Below, in pieces: positions 51,375-58,766 of a DNA stretch of 64,000 nt (the first letter of the stretch is position 1; the number at the start of each line of letters is the position of its first letter). Under the pieces are notes generated by a model, which was given only the letters and a program-made list of their open reading frames with translations, ran no database searches and was not told the DNA's origin. The DNA is from Litorivivens lipolytica (GTDB lineage Bacteria; Pseudomonadota; Gammaproteobacteria; Pseudomonadales; Spongiibacteraceae): NCBI RefSeq assembly GCF_014191715.1, contig NZ_JACHWY010000001.1, positions 1 through 64,000 of the forward strand, in the 5' to 3' direction. The position numbers and the translations under genes are program-made.

Positions 51375-53015
51375 GTGAGTAAAGAAACTATCAAGATTCC
51401 CGATATCGGTTCCGAGAGCGCGGAAGTCATTGAAATCAGCGTGGCCGTGGGTGACGAGGTTGCGGCTGAAGACTCGCTGGTGGTGCTGGAATCCGATAAA
51501 GCCTCAATGGAAGTGCCTTGCCCGAAGGCTGGCAAGATCACGGCTATTTTGGTGAAGGAAGGGCAGAGCATCAGCGAGGGCGATGATCTGGTTGAGATCG
51601 AGCTTACCGGCGAAAGCGACGAATCGGCAGAACCGGAGCCGGCTGCCGCTGAATCAAAAACCGAGGACAAGCCTGCCGCTGAAGAGGCTCAACCTGAAAG
51701 TGCCTCGGATGCGGAAAGTAGTGGCGCTTCGCAAACCGTCACAGTACCCGATATCGGCACCGATGACGAAGTGGATGTGATTGAAGTCTGTGTGGCGGAA
51801 GGCGATGAGATCAGCGAAGGTGATTCGCTGGTGGTGCTGGAGTCCGACAAGGCGTCCATGGAAATCCCCTCGCCCTATAGCGGAAAAGTTGAATCCATTG
51901 CCTTAAGCGTTGGTGAGAAAGCGAAGAAGGGTGATGATCTGCTGGTGATGCAGGTGGCGGGTAGTGTGACTTCAGAAAAGCCTGCAGCAGAAGAAAAGCC
52001 AGCACCAAAGCCTGAGCCTGACAGCAAAGCTGACGCTCCAAAATCCGCAGAAAAGCCTAAATCGGAAACGCCCGCTCTGGCTGAGAAGGCCAGTAAGGCC
52101 CCAGGCGGCGAAGTCTATGCAGGCCCGGCGGTGCGTAAATTGGCGCGCGAGTTTTCCATCGACATTAAAGCCGTCACTGGCAGCGGTCCCAAAGGGCGCG
52201 TGCTGAAAGAAGACTTGCAGGCTTACGTCAAAAATCTGGTGGAAAACAAATCACCTGCCGCCAACGGTAGTGCCGGAGCTGGTATTCCTGCGGTACCTGA
52301 AGTGGATTTTGCGCAGTTTGGTGACGTAGTTACCGAGCCGGCTAGCAAGTTGCACAAGCTCACTGCGGCTAATATGCATCGCAGTTGGCTTAATGTGCCG
52401 CACGTTACCCAATGGGATGACGCAGACATCACCGAGCTCGAAGCCTTTCGCAAGGGGCTTAAGGCGGAAGCAGAAAAGAAAGGGGTGAAAATGACTCCTC
52501 TGCCTTTCCTACTGAAAGCCTGCGCGGCTGCATTGAAAGCCAATCCGAAGTTCAACGCTTCTCTGGCGGACAACGGCGAGACGCTTGTCTTTAAACAGTA
52601 TGTTCATATCGGTATCGCGGTGGATACGCCCGCCGGTCTCGTGGTGCCGGTCGTGCGCGACGTCGACAAAAAATCCCTGTGGGAGTTGGCTGAAGAAACC
52701 GCTCAACTTGCAGCGAAGGCCAAGGATCGCAAACTCAAGCCTCAGGAAATGCAGGGCGGTTGCTTTACCATTTCCAGTCTCGGCAATATCGGTGGTCTCG
52801 GCTTTACGCCCATTGTGAATACCCCGGAAGTAGGGATTCTCGGTGTGTCAAAACTGACGGTGAAGCCGGTATGGAATGGTTCGGAGTTTGTGCCGCGGGA
52901 AATGCTGCCCTTGTCGCTCTCTTATGACCATCGCGCTATCAATGGCGCCGATGCCGGGCGATTCTTCAGCACTTTGAATGAGGTGTTGGGAGATATTCGG
53001 CGCTTGCTTCTGTAA
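51375..53015 (+). CDS. aceF: Pyruvate dehydrogenase E2, dihydrolipoyllysine acetyltransferase
   Basis: The 546-residue core of the pyruvate dehydrogenase complex. It has two lipoyl domains with modified lysines in ESDKASMEVPC (near residue 42) and ESDKASMEIPS (near 160), each followed by an acidic or Ala/Pro/Lys-rich linker. The E1/E3-binding domain is AGPAVRKLAREFSIDIKAVT. The catalytic domain ends with SLSYDHRAINGADAGRFF, which holds the active His and Asp. The GTG start at 51375 follows AAGGA and begins MSKETIKIPDIG; an upstream GTG at 51354 overlaps the aceE stop. E. coli AceF has three lipoyl domains, so this is a two-domain form. Confidence 0.96.
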   Translation: MSKETIKIPDIGSESAEVIEISVAVGDEVAAEDSLVVLESDKASMEVPCPKAGKITAILVKEGQSISEGDDLVEIELTGESDESAEPEPAAAESKTEDKPAAEEAQPESASDAESSGASQTVTVPDIGTDDEVDVIEVCVAEGDEISEGDSLVVLESDKASMEIPSPYSGKVESIALSVGEKAKKGDDLLVMQVAGSVTSEKPAAEEKPAPKPEPDSKADAPKSAEKPKSETPALAEKASKAPGGEVYAGPAVRKLAREFSIDIKAVTGSGPKGRVLKEDLQAYVKNLVENKSPAANGSAGAGIPAVPEVDFAQFGDVVTEPASKLHKLTAANMHRSWLNVPHVTQWDDADITELEAFRKGLKAEAEKKGVKMTPLPFLLKACAAALKANPKFNASLADNGETLVFKQYVHIGIAVDTPAGLVVPVVRDVDKKSLWELAEETAQLAAKAKDRKLKPQEMQGGCFTISSLGNIGGLGFTPIVNTPEVGILGVSKLTVKPVWNGSEFVPREMLPLSLSYDHRAINGADAGRFFSTLNEVLGDIRRLLL

Positions 53016-53020
53016 GGAGC

Positions 53021-53097
53021 CCCCTCACCCTCACCCTCACCCTCTCCCTCTCCCTCTCCCTCTCCCTCTCCCTCTGGGAGAGGGCTGGGGTGAGGGT
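53021..53097. repeat. CCTCTCCC-family repeat with expanded hexamer tract
   Basis: Between aceF and aceK lies a palindromic repeat whose left arm contains three CCCTCA units (53022-53039) and six CCCTCT units (53040-53075). The right arm GGGAGAGGGCTGGGGTGAGGG completes the hairpin. The core matches the repeats at 13161 and 15246, but the hexamer expansion is unique here. It is a simple-sequence tract likely to vary in length by slippage. No gene is encoded. Confidence 0.88.
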
Positions 53098-53100
53098 ATG

Positions 53101-54819
53101 TCAGCGTTGCTGAAAACGCTGCTTTCTTCGGTAAGGGAACAGATCCGGCACAAAACCATTGCGAATCTTGTCCTGCAAGTCCTGCCACCACTCCGGGTCG
53201 TACAGATCGCTGTGCAGCTCGTCAAAAACCTTCTTGGCCCGCTGGTTACCCGAGAAAAACAGCCGGAATTCTTCCGGAAAAACATCTTCCGGTTTAACTT
53301 CATACCAGGGCTGGGTCGCCATGGCCTGTTCGTCGTTTTGCGGTTCCGGCAGCGAGCGGAAATTGCAGTCCAGCAGCGGGCAAATTTCGTCGTAATCGTA
53401 GAATACGACGCGACCGTGACGGGTTACCCCGAAGTTTTTCAGCAGCATATCGCCGGGGAAGATATTGTTTGAGGCAAGTTGCTTGATCGCGTTGCCGTAT
53501 TCATCCATTACGCTGTAGAGCTGATCGTCATCGCACTCTTTCAGGTAGAGGTTGAGAGGCGTCATCTTGCGCTCGATATAGACGTGCTTTAACACCAGCG
53601 CGTTGCCGCTTTCTTCGATTTTTGATGGCGCTTCCTTGATCAGCTCGGCCATCAGTTCGTCAGAAAAACGACGACGGTCAAACGCCAGGTTGTTGAACTC
53701 TTGGGTATCGGCCATGCGACCGCCCCGGTCCCAGCGTTTTACCAGGCTGTAGCAGGCTTTTACGTGCTCCTGTGTCATTTCCTTGGGCGGGGTAAAACGA
53801 TCCTTGATGACCTTGTAGACGTAGTCGAAATCCGGGCGGGTAAATACCAGCATCACCATACCCTTGATACCCGGTGCGATGATGTAAGGCGCATCGCTGC
53901 TCAAGGTATCATCCACCGCAAAGCGGAAGAATTCCGTCTTGCCGTGCTTCGGCATACCCATGGCGTTATAGAGTTCGAACACCTCCTTGTGCGGCATCAG
54001 CTTGTGCAGGAAGGCCACGTATTCTGAGGGGATCGAGGCGTCGACCATAAAGTAGCTGCGGGCAAAACTGAACACGATACTGATATCGTCGGGATCATAG
54101 AGCAGGGTGTCGACATAGACCGAGCCCTCGCCACTGTTTTGAATGGGCAGTACAAACGGAATGCTTTGGTCGCCGCAGACCACTCGGCCAACCAGATAGG
54201 CCGCCTTATTGCGGAAGAACAGGGACTCGAGGGTTTCTGCGCGCGCCCGATAATTTTCGGTGTCGAGCTTGGGCAGCAATTCGCGTTCGACCACATCCAT
54301 GATGTAGCCAATATCGCGTTCCTGATCTTCCCAGGGAATATTGAAGTGGCAGTTCTCGAGCATTTCGCGAACCACATCGCGACCGTCACCGCGAAATGGG
54401 TACACATGAATTATGCGCTCGCTGCCTTCGGGTTTATAGCCTTGTGGCGCAGAGACGAAGGCGTGCTGATCACGCACCTTTTCGTGCTCGAAGATATAGC
54501 AGTAGATGGAATTGAAAAAAGATTGGGCAATTTCAAAGTTCGGATGGTGTTGGATAAGCTCTGAGAACTCCGCTTTGGCAATTTCCCAGTTCTCGCGATC
54601 ATAAATACAGCCAGCGGTAATCGTCGTGACCGCCTCGGCGACGATTTTACGTTTTTGCTTCCACAGCTCCAGTCGGTCACGCATGGCAATCTGGGCAGCC
54701 TGCCAGTCAGCGGCTTCAAAACGTGCCTGGGCGCCGAGGGTGATGTTCTTGTATTCCGCGAAGAAGGCGTCAAAGCCATTGAGAATAGCGAGTGCTAGGC
54801 GACGAGTTACGGTAGTCAC
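53101..54819 (-). CDS. aceK: Isocitrate dehydrogenase kinase/phosphatase
   Basis: A bifunctional 572-residue enzyme that phosphorylates and inactivates isocitrate dehydrogenase during growth on acetate or fatty acids, sending isocitrate into the glyoxylate shunt, and reverses this on better carbon sources. The ATP-binding loop is IAPGIKGMVMLVFTRPDFDY near residues 312-331; the catalytic segment is RHGRVVFYDYDEICPLLDCN near residue 470. Length matches E. coli AceK (578). It is convergent with aceF and downstream of, but separated by a repeat from, the luciferase-like/rraA/aceA genes, whereas in enterobacteria it follows aceBA. Confidence 0.97.
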   Translation of the reverse strand: MTTVTRRLALAILNGFDAFFAEYKNITLGAQARFEAADWQAAQIAMRDRLELWKQKRKIVAEAVTTITAGCIYDRENWEIAKAEFSELIQHHPNFEIAQSFFNSIYCYIFEHEKVRDQHAFVSAPQGYKPEGSERIIHVYPFRGDGRDVVREMLENCHFNIPWEDQERDIGYIMDVVERELLPKLDTENYRARAETLESLFFRNKAAYLVGRVVCGDQSIPFVLPIQNSGEGSVYVDTLLYDPDDISIVFSFARSYFMVDASIPSEYVAFLHKLMPHKEVFELYNAMGMPKHGKTEFFRFAVDDTLSSDAPYIIAPGIKGMVMLVFTRPDFDYVYKVIKDRFTPPKEMTQEHVKACYSLVKRWDRGGRMADTQEFNNLAFDRRRFSDELMAELIKEAPSKIEESGNALVLKHVYIERKMTPLNLYLKECDDDQLYSVMDEYGNAIKQLASNNIFPGDMLLKNFGVTRHGRVVFYDYDEICPLLDCNFRSLPEPQNDEQAMATQPWYEVKPEDVFPEEFRLFFSGNQRAKKVFDELHSDLYDPEWWQDLQDKIRNGFVPDLFPYRRKQRFQQR

Positions 54820-54872
54820 TGGAGGAAGGGCTCCGAAAGCTAAAAGGGGATGATAGCGAAGGTGGCGCGATC

Positions 54873-55036
54873 CGTCATTGCGAACGTCAGTGAAGCAATC
54901 TCCCGGGCCTTACGCCGACAAAACACTCCGTCATTGCGAGGAACGAAGCAATCTCTTGGATCTGGCAGAGACTGGTTGAGGTTGCTTCGCTAGCGCTTAG
55001 CATGCCCCGCGAAGCGTTGTGGGTACGCAATGACGG
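54873..55036. repeat. CGTCATTGCG-family inverted-repeat element, composite copy 2
   Basis: This 164-bp block carries a left half-copy (54873-54902, CGTCATTGCGAACGTCAGTG then AAGCAATCTC) followed by a full copy (54929-55036) that ends with CGCAATGACGG. The full copy matches element 1 in opposite orientation. The half-copy suggests repeated insertion at the same site. No coding capacity; it separates the LLM gene from aceK. Confidence 0.85.
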
Positions 55037-55049
55037 TGGGATCTAGCCC

Positions 55050-56084
55050 TTACAGCAGAGCATCTGCCAAAATAGGCAACACTTCTGGCTGCTGGGCATT
55101 GATCAGCAAAGTGCCGACCTCGCCTCGCGCGCCGGCGGCCTTCCAGTCCTGAGCGCGCTCACGAATGCGGGCTTCCGGGCCGACCAGCGCGATTTCATCA
55201 ACAAGCTGGTCTGGTACTGCATTGCGGGCCTCGTCTTTCTTGCCAGCCAGATACAGATCCTGAATCTTCTCCGCCGCATCGCCGTAACCCAGACGGGTAG
55301 CGTAATCGGTGTAGAAGTTCTTGCCCTTGGCACCCATGCCACCGATGTACAGGGACAGGAAGTCTTTGATGAAGTAGCGGCAACCGTCGAGATTGTCGTC
55401 CATTACCACACCCACGGTGGGAGCAACGTCGAAGTTGTCCATGCTGCGGCCGCTTTTGGCAAAGCCACGGTCCAGATCTTTCTTCAGTACGTCGAATTTC
55501 TCGGGAATCATAAACACCGGGAACACACCGTCAGCCACTTCCGCAGAGTTGGCCAGACCGGCTGGCGTAATAGACGCCAGATAGATAGGGATATTCGTGT
55601 TGCCGTGCAGGATGGATTTCAGCGGCTTGCCGAGGCCGGTAGTGCCTTCACCTTTCACCGGCATTTGATACATCTTGCCGTCAAACTCAACCGGTGCATC
55701 GCGCTCGAAGATCTTGCGCATGATCTGGATGTATTCCTTGGCGCGGGTGACGGGTTTGCCGTAAGGCACGCCGTGCCAACCTTCAACCACCTGCGGGCCG
55801 GAAGCACCTAGGCCCACCAGAAAACGGCCATCAGACAGGTGATCCAGCGTATTGGCAGTCATCGCCGCCATGGCAGGGGTGCGCGCCGGCATCTGCATGA
55901 TGCAGGTGCCCACTTTAATCTTGGTGGTCTGGGCCAGAATCCAGGCGGCGGGGCTGACGGCGTCGGAGCCATAGGCTTCCGCTGTCCATACAGAGTCAAA
56001 ACCGAGGGATTCAGCTTTCTTGATCAGATCCATCGGGATAGTCAGTTTCTTGCCGGAGTAACCCAGCATCATTCCCAGTTTCAT
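55050..56084 (-). CDS. LLM class flavin/F420-dependent oxidoreductase
   Basis: A 344-residue luciferase-like monooxygenase superfamily member, TIM-barrel fold. The N-terminus MKLGMMLGYSGKKLTIPMDL leads to ESLGFDSVWTAEAYGSDAVS, the typical second strand and loop of the F420-dependent N5,N10-methylene-H4MPT reductase-like subgroup. The ARTPAMAAMTANTLDHLSDG followed by RFLVGLGASGPQVVEGWHG stretch (residues about 66-103) is the cofactor-binding signature. The ATG at 56084 is where homologues start, behind GGAG; the frame runs 17 codons further. It lies 37 bp after rraA on the same strand. Substrate and cofactor are undetermined. Confidence 0.87.
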   Translation of the reverse strand: MKLGMMLGYSGKKLTIPMDLIKKAESLGFDSVWTAEAYGSDAVSPAAWILAQTTKIKVGTCIMQMPARTPAMAAMTANTLDHLSDGRFLVGLGASGPQVVEGWHGVPYGKPVTRAKEYIQIMRKIFERDAPVEFDGKMYQMPVKGEGTTGLGKPLKSILHGNTNIPIYLASITPAGLANSAEVADGVFPVFMIPEKFDVLKKDLDRGFAKSGRSMDNFDVAPTVGVVMDDNLDGCRYFIKDFLSLYIGGMGAKGKNFYTDYATRLGYGDAAEKIQDLYLAGKKDEARNAVPDQLVDEIALVGPEARIRERAQDWKAAGARGEVGTLLINAQQPEVLPILADALL

Positions 56085-56121
56085 ACTCACTCCTTGCGAC
56101 TTGTTATATTCGGGCTGGGCT

Positions 56122-56628
56122 TCAGCCCTCATCACCCAGATCGGTCAGTTTCAGTGATTCGTCAGCAACAATAACACCGGTGCGATCCGCATAGATGAAA
56201 TTGCCGGGTTGCACTGTGAGGCCAGCAAATTGCAGATTCACGCCCGTGCGACCTTCGCCGCGCTTTTCGGTTTTGCGCGGAATACTGCCCAGCGCCATCA
56301 CGCCAATATTCATATCTGCGATCTCTTCCAGATCGCGAATATAGCCGTACACGATAATGCCTTTCCAGCCATTGTCCAGCGCCATGCGCGCCAACTTGTC
56401 GCCCAGCAGTGAACGACGGGGTGAGGCACCACCGTCAACCACCAGCACCTTGCCCTCGCCATTGGTGCGCAGGGATTCACCGACTTTGGAGTTGTCTTCA
56501 AAACATTTAACAGTGGCTATTTCGCCGTAGAAATTTTCGCAGCCGCCGTAGTGGCGAAATACCGGCTCGGCAACCTGCACCTTTTCGCCATAGGCATCGC
56601 AGAGATCGGGGGTAGAGATGGTTGTCAT
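56122..56628 (-). CDS. rraA: RraA-like regulator / putative 4-hydroxy-4-methyl-2-oxoglutarate aldolase
   Basis: A 168-residue protein of the RraA family. In E. coli RraA binds RNase E and slows mRNA decay; other family members are divalent-metal aldolases acting on 4-hydroxy-4-methyl-2-oxoglutarate or oxaloacetate. The pattern TPDLCDAYGEKVQVAEPVFR, VVDGGASPRRSLLGDKLARM and GWKGIIVYGYIRDLEEIADM is typical, and the GVNLQFAGLTVQPGNFIYAD followed by RTGVIVA block matches both subgroups. The length favours the RraA type. It lies between aceA and the LLM gene on the same strand, separated from aceA by a terminator and a repeat. Confidence 0.9.
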   Translation of the reverse strand: MTTISTPDLCDAYGEKVQVAEPVFRHYGGCENFYGEIATVKCFEDNSKVGESLRTNGEGKVLVVDGGASPRRSLLGDKLARMALDNGWKGIIVYGYIRDLEEIADMNIGVMALGSIPRKTEKRGEGRTGVNLQFAGLTVQPGNFIYADRTGVIVADESLKLTDLGDEG

Positions 56629-56661
56629 AAAACCTCCAAACGCGTTGGGTAGTTAGAGACT

Positions 56662-56741
56662 CGTCATTGCGAGCAAAGCGAAGCAATCTGTTGAATGTGG
56701 CACAAGTCCAGAGAGATTGCTTCGCTTTGCTCGCAATGACG
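56662..56741. repeat. CGTCATTGCG-family element, copy 3 with 28-bp perfect arms
   Basis: An 80-bp element with exact 28-bp inverted arms at 56662-56689 and 56714-56741, beginning CGTCATTGCGAGCAAAGCG, and a 24-nt centre. It is the shortest and most regular copy in the window, likely the least decayed. It sits between the rraA start and the aceA terminator. RNA from it would form a very stable hairpin. Confidence 0.9.
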
Positions 56742-56762
56742 GGGGGTTTAAAAAGCCCGAAA

Positions 56763-56792
56763 CAAAAAAGGGGCGACAAATGTCACCCCTTT
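56763..56792 (-). terminator. Rho-independent terminator of aceA
   Basis: On the minus strand AAAGGGGTGAC pairs with GTCGCCCCTTT (one G-T wobble) around a four-base loop, followed by T residues. It starts about 27 bases after the aceA stop codon, so most aceA transcripts should end before rraA. Confidence 0.88.
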
Positions 56793-56818
56793 CAGACCTT
56801 ACGGTGTAGCGTACACCA

Positions 56819-58417
56819 TTAACCGAATTGGTTCATGGTGTTGTCTTTACCGCCGGCTTTCAGAGCAGCTTCGCCAGCGAAGTACTCTTTGTGGTCGTCA
56901 CCGATGTTAGAACCAGCCATATCCTGGTGCTTAACAGTGGCGATGCCCTGACGGATTTCCTTACGCTGAACACCTGCTACGTAGGCCAGCATGCCTTCGT
57001 CGCCGAAGTAACCTTTGGCCAGGTTGTCGGTAGACAGGGCCGCAGTGTGGTAAGTCGGCAGAGTGATCAGGTGGTGGAATACACCAGCTTCACGCGACGC
57101 GTCGCGCTGGAAGTTCTGACACCACTCGTCGGCCAGTTGGCCCAGCTCGGTGTTGTCGTACTCTTCGCTCATCAGCTTGGCGCGATCGTAGGCAGAAACG
57201 TCTTTGCCTTCTTTTTCCCAAGCATCGAATACCTGCTGGCGGAAGTTCAGGGTCCAGTTGAAGGACGGGCTGTTGTTGTAAACCAGCTTGGCGTTGGGAA
57301 CCACTTCTTTGATGCGGTTTACCATGCCAGCGATCTGACCAACGTGGGGCTTCTCGGTCTCGATCCACAGCAGGTCGGCACCGTTCTGCAGGCTGGTGAT
57401 ACAGTCCAGAACAACGCGGTCTTCGCCAGTGCCCGGCTTGAACTGGAACAGGCCAGAAGGCAGACGCTTCGGCTTGAGCAGCTTGCCGTTAGACTTAATC
57501 ACAACGTCGCCGTTGTTGATTTGAGATGCGTCGTCGATGTACTCGCCATCGAGGAAGCTGTTGTACTGGTCGCCCAGATCGCCCGGCTCATTGGTTACCG
57601 CGATTTGCTTGGTCAGGCCAGCACCAAGAGAGTCGGTACGAGCAACGATAACGCCGTCGTCGATGCCCAGCTCCAGGAAGGCGTAGCGGCAGGCACGGAT
57701 CTTGGCCAGGAAGTCCTCGTGAGGAACGGTTACTTTACCGTCCTGGTGACCACACTGCTTCTCGTCAGAAACCTGGTTTTCGATCTGGATACAGCAAGCA
57801 CCCGCTTCGATCAGTTTCTTGGCCAGCAGGTAAGTGGCTTCTGCGTTACCGAAACCGGCATCGATGTCAGCAATGATCGGCACAACGTGAGTTTCGTAGT
57901 TGTCGATCTTGTTGATGATTTCGTCTTCTTTGGCTTTGTCGCCAGCTTCGCGAGCGTCGTCCAGAGCGCGGAACAGGTGGTTCAGTTCCCAGGCGTCAGC
58001 CTGCTTCAGGAAGGTGTACAGTTCGCGGATCAGGTCAGCAACAACCGTCTTCTCGTGCATAGACTGGTCGGGCAGAGGACCAAACTCAGAGCGCAGAGCA
58101 GCAACCATCCAGCCAGACAGGTAGAGGTAGCGCTTGTCGGTTTTGCCGAAGTGCTTCTTGATAGAGATCAGCTTTTGCTGACCGATGAAACCGTGCCAGC
58201 ATCCCAGAGACTGGGTGTACTTGCTGGTGTCAGCATCGTATTCGGCCATGTCTTTACGCATGATGCCGGCGTTGTACTTGGCGATGTCCAGGTGGGTGTT
58301 GAAGCGGTTTTGCAGCTTCATGCGCGCAGCCGCTTCGGGCTTGATGTCGCGCCAGGAGTCACCCATCTGCTCACGCAGTTTGGCGATGTGTTCGATAGTT
58401 GAACGATAGTCAGACAT
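56819..58417 (-). CDS. aceA: Isocitrate lyase
   Basis: First enzyme of the glyoxylate shunt, splitting isocitrate to succinate and glyoxylate; 532 residues. The catalytic Cys is in SDEKQCGHQDGKV near residue 218, the equivalent of KKCGH in E. coli. PIIADIDAGFGNAEATYLLA near residues 178-197 carries the Mg-binding Asp residues. The sequence is of the longer type (about 531 residues) found in Pseudomonas aeruginosa and Acinetobacter rather than the 434-residue E. coli type. It is divergent from glcB across a 349-bp regulatory region and ends at its own terminator. The ATG is preceded by AAGGGAT. Confidence 0.97.
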   Translation of the reverse strand: MSDYRSTIEHIAKLREQMGDSWRDIKPEAAARMKLQNRFNTHLDIAKYNAGIMRKDMAEYDADTSKYTQSLGCWHGFIGQQKLISIKKHFGKTDKRYLYLSGWMVAALRSEFGPLPDQSMHEKTVVADLIRELYTFLKQADAWELNHLFRALDDAREAGDKAKEDEIINKIDNYETHVVPIIADIDAGFGNAEATYLLAKKLIEAGACCIQIENQVSDEKQCGHQDGKVTVPHEDFLAKIRACRYAFLELGIDDGVIVARTDSLGAGLTKQIAVTNEPGDLGDQYNSFLDGEYIDDASQINNGDVVIKSNGKLLKPKRLPSGLFQFKPGTGEDRVVLDCITSLQNGADLLWIETEKPHVGQIAGMVNRIKEVVPNAKLVYNNSPSFNWTLNFRQQVFDAWEKEGKDVSAYDRAKLMSEEYDNTELGQLADEWCQNFQRDASREAGVFHHLITLPTYHTAALSTDNLAKGYFGDEGMLAYVAGVQRKEIRQGIATVKHQDMAGSNIGDDHKEYFAGEAALKAGGKDNTMNQFG

Positions 58418-58766
58418 GATCGATCCCTTCTTGTGTCGAATGGAGTTGACGGATGCCGCGTATTCTAGGGTTGGGCAGTTGATTTATCTAATTTATAGAC
58501 TCTATATCGAGTATTTTCTAGATAAATAAAATCTTCCCCATCACTCAGGGGAATTCTTGCCAACAAAAAGGATTGTAGACAGCGCTGTGGCGACTATAAA
58601 TGAAGGCAGGGCGGTCAATCACGGTAGTATTGGTCATTCTTCAAATGAATTGCGCGGATAATATGGATTAATTTGTGAAATTATCCTGCGATCGCTAACA
58701 TGCCCGCAAACTCCGGCTCCCGGACAGCGGGGCATTTGTATCTAAGACCTGTATTAAGGAGCAAGC
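58418..58766. promoter_or_regulatory. Divergent aceA-glcB regulatory region
   Basis: This 349-bp region serves both glyoxylate-shunt genes and contains no gene. Near the aceA side is a nested AT-rich inverted repeat: ATTTATCTA (58482-58490) with TAGATAAAT (58519-58527), enclosing a smaller imperfect palindrome ACTCTATATCGAGT (58499-58512). This is a plausible operator overlapping the aceA promoter. Toward glcB the sequence is less structured. The regulator is not known; the LysR gene downstream of glcB is one candidate. Confidence 0.6.

Noticed and set aside
52922-53191. 89-codon minus-strand frame with an (EG)n stretch
   Set aside because: The Glu-Gly repeat is only translation of the CCCTCT tract; it overlaps aceF and aceK ends and has no start signal.
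56828-58402. 524-codon plus-strand frame opposite aceA
   Set aside because: Exact antisense shadow of isocitrate lyase, Val/Asn/Gln-rich with no domain; the lyase is unambiguous.
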